Assembly: GCF_008831285.2 (NCBI RefSeq)
Contig: NC_045143.1
Coordinates: 12,141,214-12,205,213 of the forward strand
Direction of reading: 5' to 3'
DNA length: 64,000 bases
DNA from: Nymphaea colorata
Lineage: Eukaryota; Streptophyta; Magnoliopsida; Nymphaeales; Nymphaeaceae
Shown: positions 47,641 through 61,436 of the stretch, one piece after another
How positions within the stretch are numbered: the first letter of the stretch is position 1
How the letters are laid out: every line of letters starts with the position of its first letter
The notes under the pieces: generated by a model
The model's database searches: none
Told to the model about the DNA's origin: nothing
The model's input: only the letters and a program-made list of their open reading frames with translations
Made by a program: the position numbers and the translations under genes

Positions 47641-49470
47641 GTTAATCCACAAACATAGGTAAATGCATTATAGGGATATTTGCTTCTGTTAGATGCATTG
47701 ATAGACATGCTTGCACATGAAACTTCATGTTTTATACTTCTACACATTCGTTTGGGTTGATTATTTGTATATAGTTCTCTTGTCCCAATGTTTTGACTGC
47801 TGATGGTTGATTTTCTAGCTCCAAGATGGGAGAGACTAGCCAAAATACCTGGGCTTCAAATAAAACAGCCATGGGTGTAGCTCAAACTAATCAATACTTG
47901 ATCAACTTGAATAATGAATTGTTCTGTTTCTGAATTTAGCTGGGTCCTGTGGTGTAGCTCTAGACCTATTTGCTTGAGTACAAACTTGTGTTCATGTGTT
48001 TTTGCTGATGACAAGTTCATTGATTTCAAGCAGAGAACATGGACCGGTGACTGAACATGATCCTGTTTGAGCACTCCTCATCATTGCAGTCTGACAGTAT
48101 CTTGTTCTCTTCAGTTATTCGCCTATTGCTAACTCCAATGAGCACTCCTCATCATTGCCTTCTCGTCCCCCATTCTTATGTTTGTATTTCTGTTACAATA
48201 TGGGTATGAATATGTATGTGCTGCTACATATCTTTGTTTTGAAAACTTTCCTTATATTTTTGTTGTTTGAGATTATTTATATTTCCATTATTAAATGTAG
48301 ATAAGTTTTTTCAGTTAAAACAAGCTAAATCAGGTACTGGTAATAGTGGCTGCAATTAATTGTCAGTTACCAAATACAGGCCAAAGTCAACAATAGAGCT
48401 TGTGATCCAGCAAAAGAAGTTTTTTTCCATCTCATTTTTGTTCTATGGTTCGCTTAATATATTTATTTAATCCATAATAAAAAATTGTTAAAACTGCATG
48501 TTTATTTTACGTCCCCAAGTTTTGCTAATTTTAGAAATGTTGGAAATATAAACTTTATGTTAACAATATGAGAACTATATTTGTGACTATTGTTTAGTCC
48601 TTGCAGTCGGTAGCCATATCTAGAATTTGCATGTAAGATGCTACATTTTTGCCTTATGCAGTCACTTTTGATCATTTGATGGAGATTTTCCATCTTTTCT
48701 TCTGCTCATATAACATCTACCACCTTTAATTGATAATGCATGTCAGCTTCTAAGTTGTTTCTTTCTAGGCTTTAGAGTTATCATTGAGTAGCAATGGAAG
48801 GGTTGCAAGTGGTCATAATCCTTTTGGAACTCTAAGCAGAAGTTAGAAACACTACCATATTTGGAGCATCATGATGTGGAGAAGCACATGGTCTACAATT
48901 CTAGAAAATAGATTTCTATTTCACTTGTTTAATGATAAAGAGGGAGCGATTACCATTTTATCAATTTTTAGCTATCTGGTCCAAATACAATCCATTAATC
49001 CAATTGCATTTTAATGTACATTACTTTTTCTTATGTTTATTTAGGTTTGCAATTTTTGGTATCATATATGTTCTCTTTAGGGGAGAGATGTTGTTTCTCT
49101 CTTGCACACTTTCAAAAAATTTTGATTTGCAATGCTGATGTGCATGTACATATTAATTAAATTTGAGTAGATGAAGATAAAAAAGTGAAGACACTGAACA
49201 ACTGGGCCGGCCATAGACTCTGGTCAATCCAATAAAAAGTTCATTTTGTAAAAGCTGGACATTACATAATTTTTTTGGCTTTGTATACATTTGGTATGAC
49301 TAGACACACATTCAATTTGTAGAAACTCTTTTATTTTCTTATATATATATATACATATATTCTGCAATAGAATCCAGCAAAAGATATATCTACTGTAAGT
49401 GGTCAGACCCATTATTGACCATAGCTCCTCGAACAGCAAATAGCAATTTGAGCTGTCGCGAAAACATTTT
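47641..49470. other. Non-coding stretch, nothing recognised
   Basis: AT-rich sequence between the Ptta fragment and a possible CACTA terminus. No coding frame of interest. Confidence 0.4.
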
Positions 49471-49608
49471 GACAACCGCCCTTGTGCCCAAAAATTTTAG
49501 AAAATAGCTGCTGCCTGGTCCTATGATATTTTGATACAAAGGCTATAGCTAGGGCGGCCCTTAGCAAATGCTAATACACTGCCATTACCAAAAATATTTG
49601 TAATAGTG
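49471..49608. mobile_element. Possible right terminus of a decayed CACTA element
   Basis: Read on the minus strand from 49608 it starts CACTATTACAAATATT and contains repeated phrases (ggcagtg, gggccgcccta, gggcac) like those of CACTA subterminal regions. The Ptta fragment at 47301 lies inside if this is the right end. The left end is not identified. Confidence 0.35.
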
Positions 49609-50519
49609 GCAATGTAGTTAACGGCCATGGTTTGGGCCACAAAAAATACTGCTTGTTGTTGTGAGTTGGATAAATATTCGCTTAGCTAATAATTAGTGAA
49701 ACCAATACAAGACATAAATATATAAACTGCTCAGTTGGAAAGGATATGATAAACAACATAATAGTAAAGCACAAGCAAGTTGAACACAAACAACATGCTC
49801 ATTCACTTCCAATGCCTGAACAGTTGATCAGCCTACTACCATTAACAACTAGGAATCTAGAAGCTGACAGGGCATCACTGATCTCAATCCTTCTTGACAA
49901 ACTAGTAATATCTTGCTGTGTATGAAACTCTGGCTAACAAATCCAATAACAATTGTGCATATACAATTTAGGGACACAAAATATTGTCTTCAAAGTTCAA
50001 ACAGTTAATTTTGATATGGCTTCAAATAGATAATAGAAAAAAGATAATGACATGTAACGTAGAGCATGAGTAAATGCATGTCCTCTACCTCCATCATCAC
50101 CAGCACAATGATTGTATAACAATTCAATATAATATGCTAAGCCAATACCCTTTTGAGTTTATACATAATGAAAAAATAAAGAAAAAATTATGGCTTCATT
50201 ACCTTGTGTGTGTGTGTGTGTGTGTGTGTATGCAATTCTCTGGTTAAGGGGTTATTTAAAATTATATCTAGGACATTTTTCATGCTTATCAAACATTTGA
50301 AAAAATTTTCCAGATATATTCTCTGCGATTATCAAACATGAATTGAAATAAAATGGGTGAAAGAAAATTCTCTTCCACCAATTCTAAGAACTTTTTCGAT
50401 GGTTAAAAACCCATCAAATACACCTTACATTTTTAGAGTGCTTGAAGAACGTTGAGGTATGGTGGGTTTAAAAGAACTCTAGTGGCCAACTATTTTTGTA
50501 CAAGAGAGCTTTGTGAAAT
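49609..50519. other. Non-coding stretch with a (GT)n run
   Basis: AT-rich sequence before the large CACTA candidate. A GT run of about 26 bp lies at 50205-50230. No gene. Confidence 0.45.
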
Positions 50520-51931
50520 CACTACAAGAAAATCAGAGATGACAGGCACTATTTAGGTAGCTTTAGTGCTGCAAGGAAGAGTGCAAGTGTTGGTATCTGG
50601 TGCTGGTGCTACAGCAAAATAGTGTCATGAAAGACTTTGCCACTGAGATAACCAGCACCAGAACTAGTGAAGGAGGCTCTTTTGGCTTGGGTGTGCCAGA
50701 GAGAACCCCCCACGCATTGCAAAAGTTACACCTCATGGCACTAGGTGTCCCTGTAGCGCCAGCGAGAGATCGCTAACATTACTTGAACAATCCCCAAAAA
50801 GAAACATTTTACACACGAAGTCAAGATTACTGAAAGCATTTGCACGACATTTGTTTATAAACCAAGCTGTTTTGCAACTCGCACCTTTGATCTTCCATGC
50901 CCACCGACAGGCAACCTTTTTCACTTTGCCTATGATGTCAGTTGTGTCGTCTATCACCACCCTTCTCATTCTAGCGCTCTCCATTTCACCAAACTTTCAT
51001 CCTCCCTATAGAAACCCAAGCATTTGTGCGCTCATGCAAGCTTATCACACCCTCGATCGTCTCTGTCAGGCAACAACGGATCTTCACCTTCGGTCCTCTC
51101 TACCTGACAATAGCGTGGTCACGGATCAGGAACAAGGTCTGAATATCTTTCCTTTTCTCTATCTCCTTCCTGTTCTTGTGTTTTTCTTTGTTTTCATTTG
51201 ACATTATTGATTACTTGAATTAGATTTGGTTTTTTGGTTTTTGATTTGGGATTAGTGCATTAAATCTCTTTCGAATGCCTTAATTTTCATTCTTGACTGA
51301 TATAGTGTCTATTTTCTTCTATCTTGTAAGAGAAAGTTGTGGTCAATTTGTTTGTCCTCATTCTCTGCGTCTTGATGATGAAACTAAGCTAGTTTAGTTG
51401 GGCGTAGAACAGCCAGCCTGTACTCATTTGCACTTGTTTGTTCATTTGATTTATGGGTCTCCTGGTGTAGTAAAAGGACAGGGAACTACAAATGTTGGGA
51501 AAAAGAAAACTGAAGATTCGATTGTTTAGAATTCAACTAAGAAAGAAGATAAATCACTCTATGAAACAAAACGAAACTAAGTATGGTGCTCCTGGACCAT
51601 GGTTGTTTTGTCTTCCATCCTTTCTAGAGTGCATCATATTTCATTGGTTCTTGCCTGAGTTAATCTATAGAGATACTTATGCTATAGTTATATAGCAACC
51701 AATAGATCAATTAACTGCAGATTATTTTTGTGGTTTTATTTTGTACAACATTCTCTATACGGAATTTCTGTAGTGAGCAGCTCGATCCAGCTACTGGTGT
51801 GTGAACTGTCGCTCGAGGCCATGCATCCTTTTGGTTTGCTCTCTTTATACTTCATCCCTTTTTCAATAACATTGGGAGGATCTCCCTCATAGATGTTTCG
51901 TTGGAATAAGCTTTAGTTGGGTGCTAAAGAC

Positions 51932-52200
51932 TAGGCCTGGGCATCAGGCTGGCACGATGTCTGAAACCCTAGCCTGGGCCCGGGCCCGATACCCAAAACC
52001 CGAGCCTGGGCCCGACCCAGTTATAAGAAAAAAATGTTTTTAAAATATAAAATAATTTTTTTGAATGTAAAATATATTTTTAATAATAAAGTATATATTG
52101 TTAATAAAATAAAAAAAATTATTTGTTATTGGGCCGGCAGGCCTGGCCCTAGGCCCGATCAGGCCGGGTACCGGGTACCCAACCCCGATACCCAGGTCTA
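51932..52200. mobile_element. hAT-type MITE, 269 bp, nested in the CACTA candidate
   Basis: Ends read TAGGCCTGGGCATC and, reverse-complemented, TAGACCTGGGTATC. Both flanks carry the perfect 8-bp target duplication CTAAAGAC (51924-51931 and 52201-52208). GC-rich subterminal blocks (gcctgggcccg and its complement ggcccgatcaggcc) surround an AT-rich centre. Non-coding. Confidence 0.9.
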
Positions 52201-52208
52201 CTAAAGAC

Positions 52209-53948
52209 TTTGCAAGTTTGTGGTAATTGATCATAATCAGAGGAAAAAAGGACTTAAGAAAAGACAATTGAGATTTCAGTATGGTCCAGTAAACTCCAAA
52301 CTTTTGCCGTGTTATTTGAGCACAATTAGGAACTAAGAGAAACACATGCATATATATTGGTATAGCCTTCCTCATCACGATCCACCAAATCCTTCATTCG
52401 CAAATCACTATTTGGATATCCACCTTGAACAACATCCCTACAACCTCTTGCCATGGTTTTCAAACATAGTCCAGCTTTGCGACCTTGAAAGTATCTATTA
52501 TTATGTGGACCAAGATCATACAAGCTGATGCAATCCAATGCTTAGCAGTCTGAAGCAAAGTTGTGGAAAATTAAAATTGGAAAATGAATCAAATCAATTG
52601 GCTTAGATTGACAATTCAGTTGGCTGACTTAGTGATAAATTGGAAAATAATAGAATAGATCATTCTCCAGTGGTAAATTAATTTCTTCCCTCTCTAAACA
52701 ACCACTGGACCCTCTTGAGGGGAAGTTGCAGAACTAGTCATGTATAAATCGATTAAGTTATTACCTTGGCATTGGTCTAGCAAGGAACTTCACTCTTGAG
52801 AGGAAAAAGAATTGTCAAGTTGCATGTGGGGATATTGTTGTTGGATAAGAGATTATTCTCTGTTATGTCAAATTAAAGGAAAATCATGCTGCTCTGCTGT
52901 TGGGCCCGCTGGACATGCAGACCCACCTTCTGGTCTCACCGTAATCCCTGGGGTTTTACACTGAAAAAACTATTATTAGCACATGGTAAACATTCACCTC
53001 CATGATGTTCAGTTGGTTTCTGTTGAAGACTGGCCTTGTAACTCAAAGAGCGGTCTTGGTGGGACTAGCAACTTTTACTATTGGGGCAACTAGTTGAATA
53101 TTCTGTAGTTGAATATGGTAGTACAGTCATAATCTAGTATAAAAAGGAGAATGTATTGCATTTTTTGTATATTTAGAATATTCTTTGGAAAATAGATCTG
53201 TAAGCTGAGAGTAAAAATACATGCATATATTATAAGATCAGTCTTTTTATTCTTGCATTCTGGATACTCCGTATATTCATTCAAGTTCATTATTAAATAT
53301 TTACAAAATTTCGTTTGTCAACCTTCTGGTCTGCTGTTAGTTTTTTAGTTATTTTTCTAAACTTATCAGATGTACGTGGATCAGCAGATGTAATAATAAA
53401 GAAACCATAAGAGTAGTTGTATCAAATATATGTTGATCAACAGTTGTTCGAACATAGAAACCATACAAGTTGGATGCTTCGATCAAATTTTGTAAGATGA
53501 GTCTCAAAATATTTACAAAATTTGATCTATGTATATGATTTTTCAGGAATTAATAATTTGTTTAAATCCTCTATCCATTCACATGGTTGGATTTTGAAAT
53601 ACTACCTAAAAATAATTGAAATAATTATTCATACACTCCTAGAAGCAAGATAAAATGTACATATGCTAAGAAGAAAGGAATGTGTGTCTATGCTGGAAGA
53701 GACTGAAATAACAATCTCATTGGGAGCTATCCTCCTAATATTTTATTAAAAGAGAAATCATGCTGCTACATGTATAAATGCTATGTTTTACAACTACACC
53801 TTATGATAAACAATCAGAAAACTACAACAAATGGTATAATGCATTTATGCATTTCTATTTATTGGCCTTATTATGTACTTATTTTTTCTAGTTTACATGT
53901 TGAAGGGTAGTTCTTCAGACAAAATTTGTGAATGTTGTTGTGTCTATC
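52209..53948. other. Non-coding part of the CACTA candidate
   Basis: AT-rich sequence with no recognised domain, lying between the nested hAT element and the TNP2 start. Confidence 0.4.
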
Positions 53949-56900
53949 ATGGAGGGAAGAAGCTGGATTAATAAAAATAGGTAAAATATATCATCAAATT
54001 GTTTAATTAAGCTTATATATTGGATTGATCACTTGATAACATAACTTGGACATGTTGTTGAGGACAAGTGTTGAGTACTTACAAGGAACATATGATTTTT
54101 TTCATCTTTGTGAAGAACAACAATGTCATTATCGATGAAAAAGTCAAACATCCTTGTTGCAAGTGTATCAATTGATTTTGGCAAACAACAGATGTTATAT
54201 TGATCATGTGAAAGTGGCATGTTTCAGTACAACTTATACATGATGGTATCATCACAATGAGTCAATCTTACCTCCTGAAAACATTGACGATGATAATCTA
54301 GAAGCAGATGGTAATGAAATACATGAGCAAGAGATGCATGTGAAAATGTGGATGATTGTGATGAGATGAGGAATGTTGAAGATGATTTGGACTATGACAA
54401 GGTACATGATGCCAACACAGAATTATACCCTGCTTATACTCGCTGGTCAAAGTTGCATTTTTTAGTGCATTTGTTTCACTTCAAGTGCTTCAATTGTTTG
54501 AACAATGAGGGCTTTGAACAATTACTTGAATTATTGAAGCATTTCTATAACCTATGCAACTACTTAAGACATACAAAGAAGCCAAAAGAAAATTTCAGAC
54601 TTAGGATTGGACTATAAGAAGATCAATGTTTTCCTAAATAATTGCAAGTTGTATTGGAAAGTTTCTATACACAAGGAAAAGTGTGATTATTGTAGCTTGT
54701 CAAAATGTTGAGAAAAGAAAGCTTCTACAACAAGTGCTTCAAGTTTTATTAAAGCACGCAAAGCCTCTGCTAACATACTATGTTATTTTTCAATCTTACT
54801 TGGGCTTAAAAGATTTTTTATGTCTACGAAGATACCATTTGAGATGAGATGGAATCATGAAGGTCATACTAATGATGGAGTTACATCGATGCACAATCTT
54901 AGAATCAATTGCATCCTACGTTTGCATCAAATAGTCAAAATATTAGATTGGGTCTCGCAAGTGATGGATTTAATCCCTTTAGAACATTAAGTGTCTCATA
55001 TAGTGTATGACCAGTGATGTTAATTTTACATAACTTATCTCCATGGCTTATGTGAAATAGACATCTGTAATGTTGACCTTATTGTTTAGCCCAAAAGCAG
55101 CTAGAAATAAAATAGATGTTCTATTGCAGCCACTAATCGAGGAACTAACATTGTTGTTAGATGAAGGTGTTAAAACATATGATGTCACAACTAAACAACA
55201 CTTTCAAATGTAGGCTGCATTACTGTGGACAATAAACGACTTTTCTACTTATGCAAACTTATCAGGTTGGAATATGAAGGGAAAGCTATTATTTCTTATA
55301 TGCAATAAGGATACTCACTCCTGCTTTCTGAAGCTTAATAGTAAAATGTGTTACACGGGGCATCGAAGGTTTTGCATGTAGATCATAAGTTCAAGTTATT
55401 AAAATATGCATTTGATGATAGAGTTGCCCTCACACTACTATTTAGTATGAATATATTGGACCAATTGAATGACAAAGCCGACAAACTAGCTTATAACTAG
55501 AAAAAAGCAAACATATTCTTCACTTTGCCTTATTGGGAGCACAATATGTGGTGTCATAATTTGAATGTAATGTATATAGAAAAAATTTTTGTGACAGCAT
55601 CGTAAGCACATTGTTACATATACGAAGGAAGACAAAAGATCATCTAAATGTGCGCATGGACCTACAAAACATGCATTGCATCAGCAAATGAATGGTGGAA
55701 AAATATGGTTACTTGGTGCATGCTCTTATACGAGCAAAGAAGAAAAAAATATTTTAGCTAAGTTCTTAAAGATATGAAGACTCCTGGTAACTTTGCATAT
55801 AATATATCACAACATGTAAGCTTGAAAGAAAGGAAAGTTAAAGGCCTAATGAGTCATGACTGTCACATGTTATTACATCAATTTCTTTCTTTGCCTATCC
55901 GAATAACACTTTCTAACAAAGAAAGTGTTGTTCTTATTGAGATGTGCATATTTTAAAAAAAAAATATGTTCAAAGACATTATGACAAATAAAATTAAATT
56001 AACTACAAGAAAGTATTGTGCTTATACCACGTCCAATGGAAATGATCTTCTCAGCATCTTATTTTAATTTATGGTACATTTAACCATTAATCTTCTAAAA
56101 AATATGCAATTAGGGGGGCTGGTGCAATATCATTGGATGTACCCAATCAAGAGGTATGCTACATTAACTATTCCCCTGGCTAGTCGAGCTAACAATAATT
56201 ACAATGTTTAATTTATGTTAAACACTATCTAAAAGGTACTTGTGCATACTGAAAGGTTTACAGCCATAACTAAATGGTGTATCACTTAGGGTTACATTAT
56301 AGATAAATGTCTTCAATTATGTTTTAAATACTTACGTAATATGGAGACTAAATTTAACAAAATTATAAGAAAAAAATGATGAGGTTGAAGGGACCTTGTC
56401 AAACATGATGGGATTTCCATTAAGAGGTCGTGCAGTTGGCGGAGTAGATATTTTGATTTTAGACAAGAGAACGCAACTCTCTTATAAGTACATATACATG
56501 TATTGTTTAATCTCTCCATTGTGATGCTATATCTTGACAAAGTTAGTAGGAATAAGACAAGTGCTTCTATATTTATATGCATTAACAATTATAACTCTTG
56601 TGATCTTGTTGTTGTCATGGTAGGGAACACTTGGCATTGGTGAGGTGTCAAAATAGAAAGAGGCCTCGTCAAGTAGAATGCATACATAAGTTATGATTTC
56701 TTGAGTGGTTTTATGACTGTAGAATGCATGGAAAAGGAAAAAAATGTGATAATTATTGATGAACTTAATGGATAAGGGATACATTATTAATAGATATAGT
56801 TTTCATAGAAAAAATATTGAAGAATAGAGACAAACACAAAACAATGGTCTGGTGGTAACTATACAAACATCGTGCTTCTTAAGTGTTAGGGATCCAAATC

Positions 56901-57480
56901 CAGTAGTCAGCGATGTTACTTTCTATCACTTCATCACTAACATCATGGAAGTTCAATATCATCTAAGTTCAAATTCTGTATTATTTAGATGTCAGTGGTA
57001 TGATGTTCTTAGCATATATGAAAAAGACATTAAAATAGACTGATTTGGTTTCACTCTTTGGTACTCTAAATATTTTTGCTTGGTCGATGAACTATGTGTC
57101 TTTCCAAGTTAAGTAAAACAAGTATTTTATGTTGAGAACCCTAGTAATTAGAATGACAAGTTCTTATTTAGGAAAGACCTTATGATTTTTGTGATGTACT
57201 AGTAGAAACCACTGAAGATGTGGATGGAGTGCTTGAAGATATCAATGACATAGAGCTGAATCACGTTTGGCACAATAGATCAATGTTATTTTCAAATGAT
57301 GAAGATAGAGAAATGTGTCTAGTTAGAAATGATGTTAGATGCAACAACTGAAGCTATGGAGCGACAGAATAATGGACACATTTACATATGGAACATGATG
57401 ACCTAGTAGCTATTCTTGCATCACATGAGAACACCAGTTAATTATATAGACGATTTATATTCTGATAGTATTTTTGTGGG
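53949..57480 (+). pseudogene. CACTA TNP2-type transposase, decayed
   Basis: An ATG at 53949 opens MEGRSWINKN, like the usual TNP2 start. A DEKVKHPCCKCIN stretch (about 54135-54175) matches the transposase-associated zinc-binding domain. Then come LYPAYTRWSKLHFLVHLFHFKC (54420-54490), a block resembling the core from NVRLGLASDGFNPF (about 54940), PYWEHNMWCHNLNVMYIEK (about 55525-55580) and FLKDMKTPGNFAYNISQHVS with LMSHDCHMLL (55765-55875). At 56880-57010 RDPNPVVSDVTFYHF and LFRCQWYDV match the DUF4216 region. Many stops and frame shifts remove function. In an active element this protein would cut and join the transposon ends in the nucleus. Confidence 0.85.
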
Positions 57481-58309
57481 TTCATGACAATGGTAGGTTG
57501 CACTTTTTGATTTTGTATTTGTCTTTACATAACTATTTTTATGAAGGTTTAATACACATCTTGTTCTTTAACCTTGATGAGTGAACTTTGATGTATTTAA
57601 TTAAATCCAATTTGACATGCTTACTATTATATATCTTAAGTTTCATTTTGATTTGGTTTGAAAAAGAATAAAAGATGTTCATCTTGGTCATGTCAACTTG
57701 TTCATTATTCATTTGGTTTCTATCTTGTATTGGTATGTTTACCTTCTATAGATAGCACATATTTGACATGGGCAATATAATTGCATCTGAGACTCAATAA
57801 GAAGAGGATGCTTCCACAGGTTGTTGGAATGTTTAATGCAAATAAAGATTATAGCATATTTATATTCCACCATGCTAATGTTGATAAAATTGATGTTTGT
57901 TTCTATGAAGGCCCCAATATAACTTGAAGGAAGCAAAGAGCATCACAGGCTTTAGCAACTATTAATCAACCTATTGGAAAAGCATAAAAATATATATAAT
58001 TTAACGTTTCAACCTATCCGTAATAAGGTGCTAATACTTAGCACATTTATCAGGACAATAATTCGAGATTCCCACAAGAGACCCATGGCCCACTTTTACT
58101 TTAGAAAACTTCCTAAAGAATACAAGGAAGACTTTTGAAATTTGGTAAAGGTAACATTAGTTTTGTATTGACACCCTTAAACTATTTTCAACGTTACATT
58201 AAATTATAATATTAGTTTTTTATATGTGTCAAAATTTTCACAATGTCAACAATGAGTGCATTCAATGCAGCAATGTTATACCATTGATGAAAAATTGAAG
58301 AAATGAGTT
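57481..58309. other. Intergenic part of the CACTA candidate
   Basis: AT-rich spacer between the TNP2 and Ptta fragments. No domain recognised. Confidence 0.4.
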
Positions 58310-59280
58310 TTCACTATATATGCTAACCTATGGAGAAACTAGAGGTCTGATCTTAGAGGCATCTACATGATGTTCAACAATATACATGATCAATTAGCAA
58401 ATAGACCTAAGGACATCCAACCAGATCAATGGCAAGTGCTTATGTAACACTTTGATACTGAAAAATCAAAGGTATAGCTTCAACCATGTCAACTATCTCT
58501 TTACAAGATAAATTATGACGTTACTTCATATCTATTATTGCAAATTACAGGCCTCAAGCTGAAAAAATACAAAGAATTGTTCCAAACAGAGCTACATATA
58601 TGCCACATGAATGAATGATTCTGCTTGCTTTAGAGATGAAATTGTAAGTTGAAAGCAGTTGACTCATGTTATTTTCTCTTAATTGTGTTATGTGATTATG
58701 TTGACAAATGACGACATGTTGCATATGTTTTTATGACTTAGGTCTAATAAAGTAGAATTGAGTCTTTTAGAGCTTAGTTTTGGGTGTAGACTTGTACATC
58801 ATCCAATATGTTGTATTGTAAGGACACAAGTGATGATTGTAAGAGATTTTTTTTTTTTAATTTCATGTCTATGTTTCTAATAGTAAACTTTCTTTTGTTT
58901 TTGTGTCATCGATATGATTAGCCTTTTACCATGTGCAGGACAAGATTAAGGGAATACTGGTTGCAAGGCCATATGGTGAAACAGAACTAGGATCACAGAC
59001 AAATATATTGACCTAAGTACTTGGTTTGAAAAAATATGGATGTGTTCACATGTCGGATTGGTGTGAAAGCATCAGAAGTATTGGAAGGAATGCCTACTCA
59101 TCATGAATTGTTAATATCAAATGTGGCTTTAGAGATAGAAGTCAAGAAACGTAAAAGGAAAAATCAAATCTCTTGAAAAAGAGGTTGCCAAGTTCCCAGT
59201 TTTGGAAGAGAAAATAGAAAGGCTTCTTGCTACGGAGGACAACATGGATCAGTTTTTCTCAATGAGAGGTGAAAGCTAGC
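58310..59280 (+). pseudogene. CACTA Ptta/En-Spm (transposase 24-like) protein, decayed
   Basis: Plus-strand translation near 58330-58450 gives RSDLRGIYM, then LANRPKDIQPDQWQVLM, the conserved block of plant Ptta/En-Spm transposases. Around 58550-58600 PQAEKIQRIVPNRATYMPH follows, and near 59160-59270 a coiled-coil-like LEKEVAKFPVLEEKIERLL. Frames are interrupted by stops and AT-rich introns or insertions. Its position downstream of TNP2 fits CACTA organisation. Confidence 0.65.
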
Positions 59281-61280
59281 AATTTTCTTCATAGATAAAC
59301 ATATTAATATCACTCATGATGTAATTATCAATGTAGTTTATAACTTCACTTTCATATACATTATAACATGCTACAGATTGCTTATTTTTCACAAGATCAA
59401 TGGCACAATCTACAGCATTGAACTACCTTTGCAGTATTTAGTTATACTAAAGCATTATGGCAATACTGAGTTGACATATTGAAAAGTGCATGGGAAATCA
59501 ACTATATATTTCATTTTGGAGTATGGTTGCAAATAGGATAAAAACTTTTGTCAAATTGATCATTCATGACTTGGTTCAACAATGTACATATGCATACATG
59601 TGCATAGTGAAAACGATATGGTTCCTTACTTTTTTTCCTCTATTAGTTTCAATGTTTGTGTTCATTGTTTAAGGTTTCAAATGGACCAAACATGTAATTT
59701 GGTTTTAGCATATTGCAAGCATCGCTGCATAGACTGGATTTGTATTTACCGTTAAACTTGGAGGAGCCAAAACCTATTGTGGTATTTGTAAATGGTGGTG
59801 CTTGGAGCATCAGGTAAGATCTAGTTAAATGATTTCCTTTCAGCATTGGATGCATAGCACTCAATAATTTGAAGTATTGTTTCCCTTCCTCTCTAATTGA
59901 ATTGCTCATTCAATTAATTTTAACTTTATGAATTTGTCTCCTTAGGTACAAGGCATGGGGTTCTCTTTTAGGATAACTAATTAACAGAGAGATGTCATAG
60001 TAGCATGCAGGACTAAAGTTGTCTTCTTTGTAGTATCTTTTTCTATTCTCATGTGGAGGATAGTACCTTGTGTTTCCTCTGCATTTTAAGATATATGGAT
60101 GTAGATATATGTATATATAAAATAATTTTATCCCAGGAATTTTTCTAAAGGGACATGTTACAGTCAGTCTAATTTGGTTATGTGTCTTGTGGGTTTATCT
60201 ATTCAGCAGCAATTTTGCTGTTTCTCATAGATATCTTCTTATAAAATGGGCACAACATGTTGAACTTAGTTGTTCACTTCCAAGACGAGGACTGTATCGG
60301 CCAATATTTCTTAGGTATTTCTAACTTGTTTCCAGCTTTGAGAATATACAATTGACAGCAGATCCAATCAATTTTTTACACATCCAGATTTTCCAATATT
60401 TAGTTACTTTTGGTGACATCTATAAATTTTTTTTCCAAATTTGTAAGTTCTGAAGCTTTCTCAAATTTAGTTGAAGAAGCTACGGAGTTCAAGAATTTGT
60501 CTTGCCAACAACCTAAGAGCAGTATCAAGATTTTGGTTTTAATAGATCCTTATTGTCGTATCATGCTTCTCTTATGTGATATTTTCGAATAAACTAAATA
60601 GAAGCAAAATGTAAGGAGAAAACTCCTTGCTGCACTTATCTCCTAAAGTAATTGTTCAAGATTAGAGTAACCGATCAGCCATCTCCCTTTTACCTTGTTT
60701 CATTATTTTCCATGGAACCAGTGATTATTCCACATCATCAAAAAAGAGAGAAAAAAAAATCGAAAGGGAGAAATGAACCTATATCCAGGGCGGAGGTCCA
60801 GACCGACTGAAACTACTTAGAAACAGGACTAGAGAAGCCGAACAATAGAAATCCAGAAAGAGAAAAGAAAGAAATGGAGTGCCAAAACGAAGTCTCGATG
60901 CAAACATCAAACCTCCCAAATCAGAAAATCAACGAATCCATGGCTTTGCAAGGTTGAACTCAGGGATCTCCTTTGGATTAAAGTTGGAGTAAAAAAAAAA
61001 AAAATTGAAGAAAGAAACAAAGCAACAGGCTTGGGGACGGTCATCCGAATCACAAGCTTGTCATATTCATCCAGGGAAGAAGTCTGTCGAAACAACATCC
61101 TTCCTGCTCAGACAACCTCCAGCTCCATAAGAAGAAAAACACGAAGAGGAAGCCGCACACAGAGACAGAAGCTAACCAAGGAAAAACGGAACAGAAAAGC
61201 AGTGATCCTTGAGAGTTTCAGATGGTGAATCGGTGAACCACATTAAGCGGTGATCGGAGAGCGCTGTGCTGATCGAGTCG
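59281..61280. other. 3' non-coding part of the CACTA candidate
   Basis: AT-rich to 60700, then more mixed composition to 61280 with purine-rich runs. No recognised domain. Confidence 0.4.
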
Positions 61281-61436
61281 ATGGAATCTTCTCACGCTGG
61301 CTTTCTCATGTGGATAGTCCTGCTCACCGGCCTAACAAACCTCTCCTCTCTGCAAGTCGTAGCTCTCGACCGAAACCCCATCGTTCAATCCGTTTCAAAC
61401 TTAACTCATCCTTCAGCGATTACAAGTCCAAAATAA
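61281..61436 (+). CDS. Short ORF with a signal-peptide-like start, possibly a captured exon
   Basis: A 51-codon frame starts MESSHAGFLMWIVLLTGLTN, which looks like a secretory signal peptide (polar start, hydrophobic core, small residues), and continues with a short Asn/Ser-rich tail and one N-glycosylation-type sequon (NLT). No family is recognised. It lies about 110 bp inside the proposed right end of the CACTA candidate, so it could be a first exon captured by that element or a chance frame. Confidence 0.25.
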   Translation: MESSHAGFLMWIVLLTGLTNLSSLQVVALDRNPIVQSVSNLTHPSAITSPK

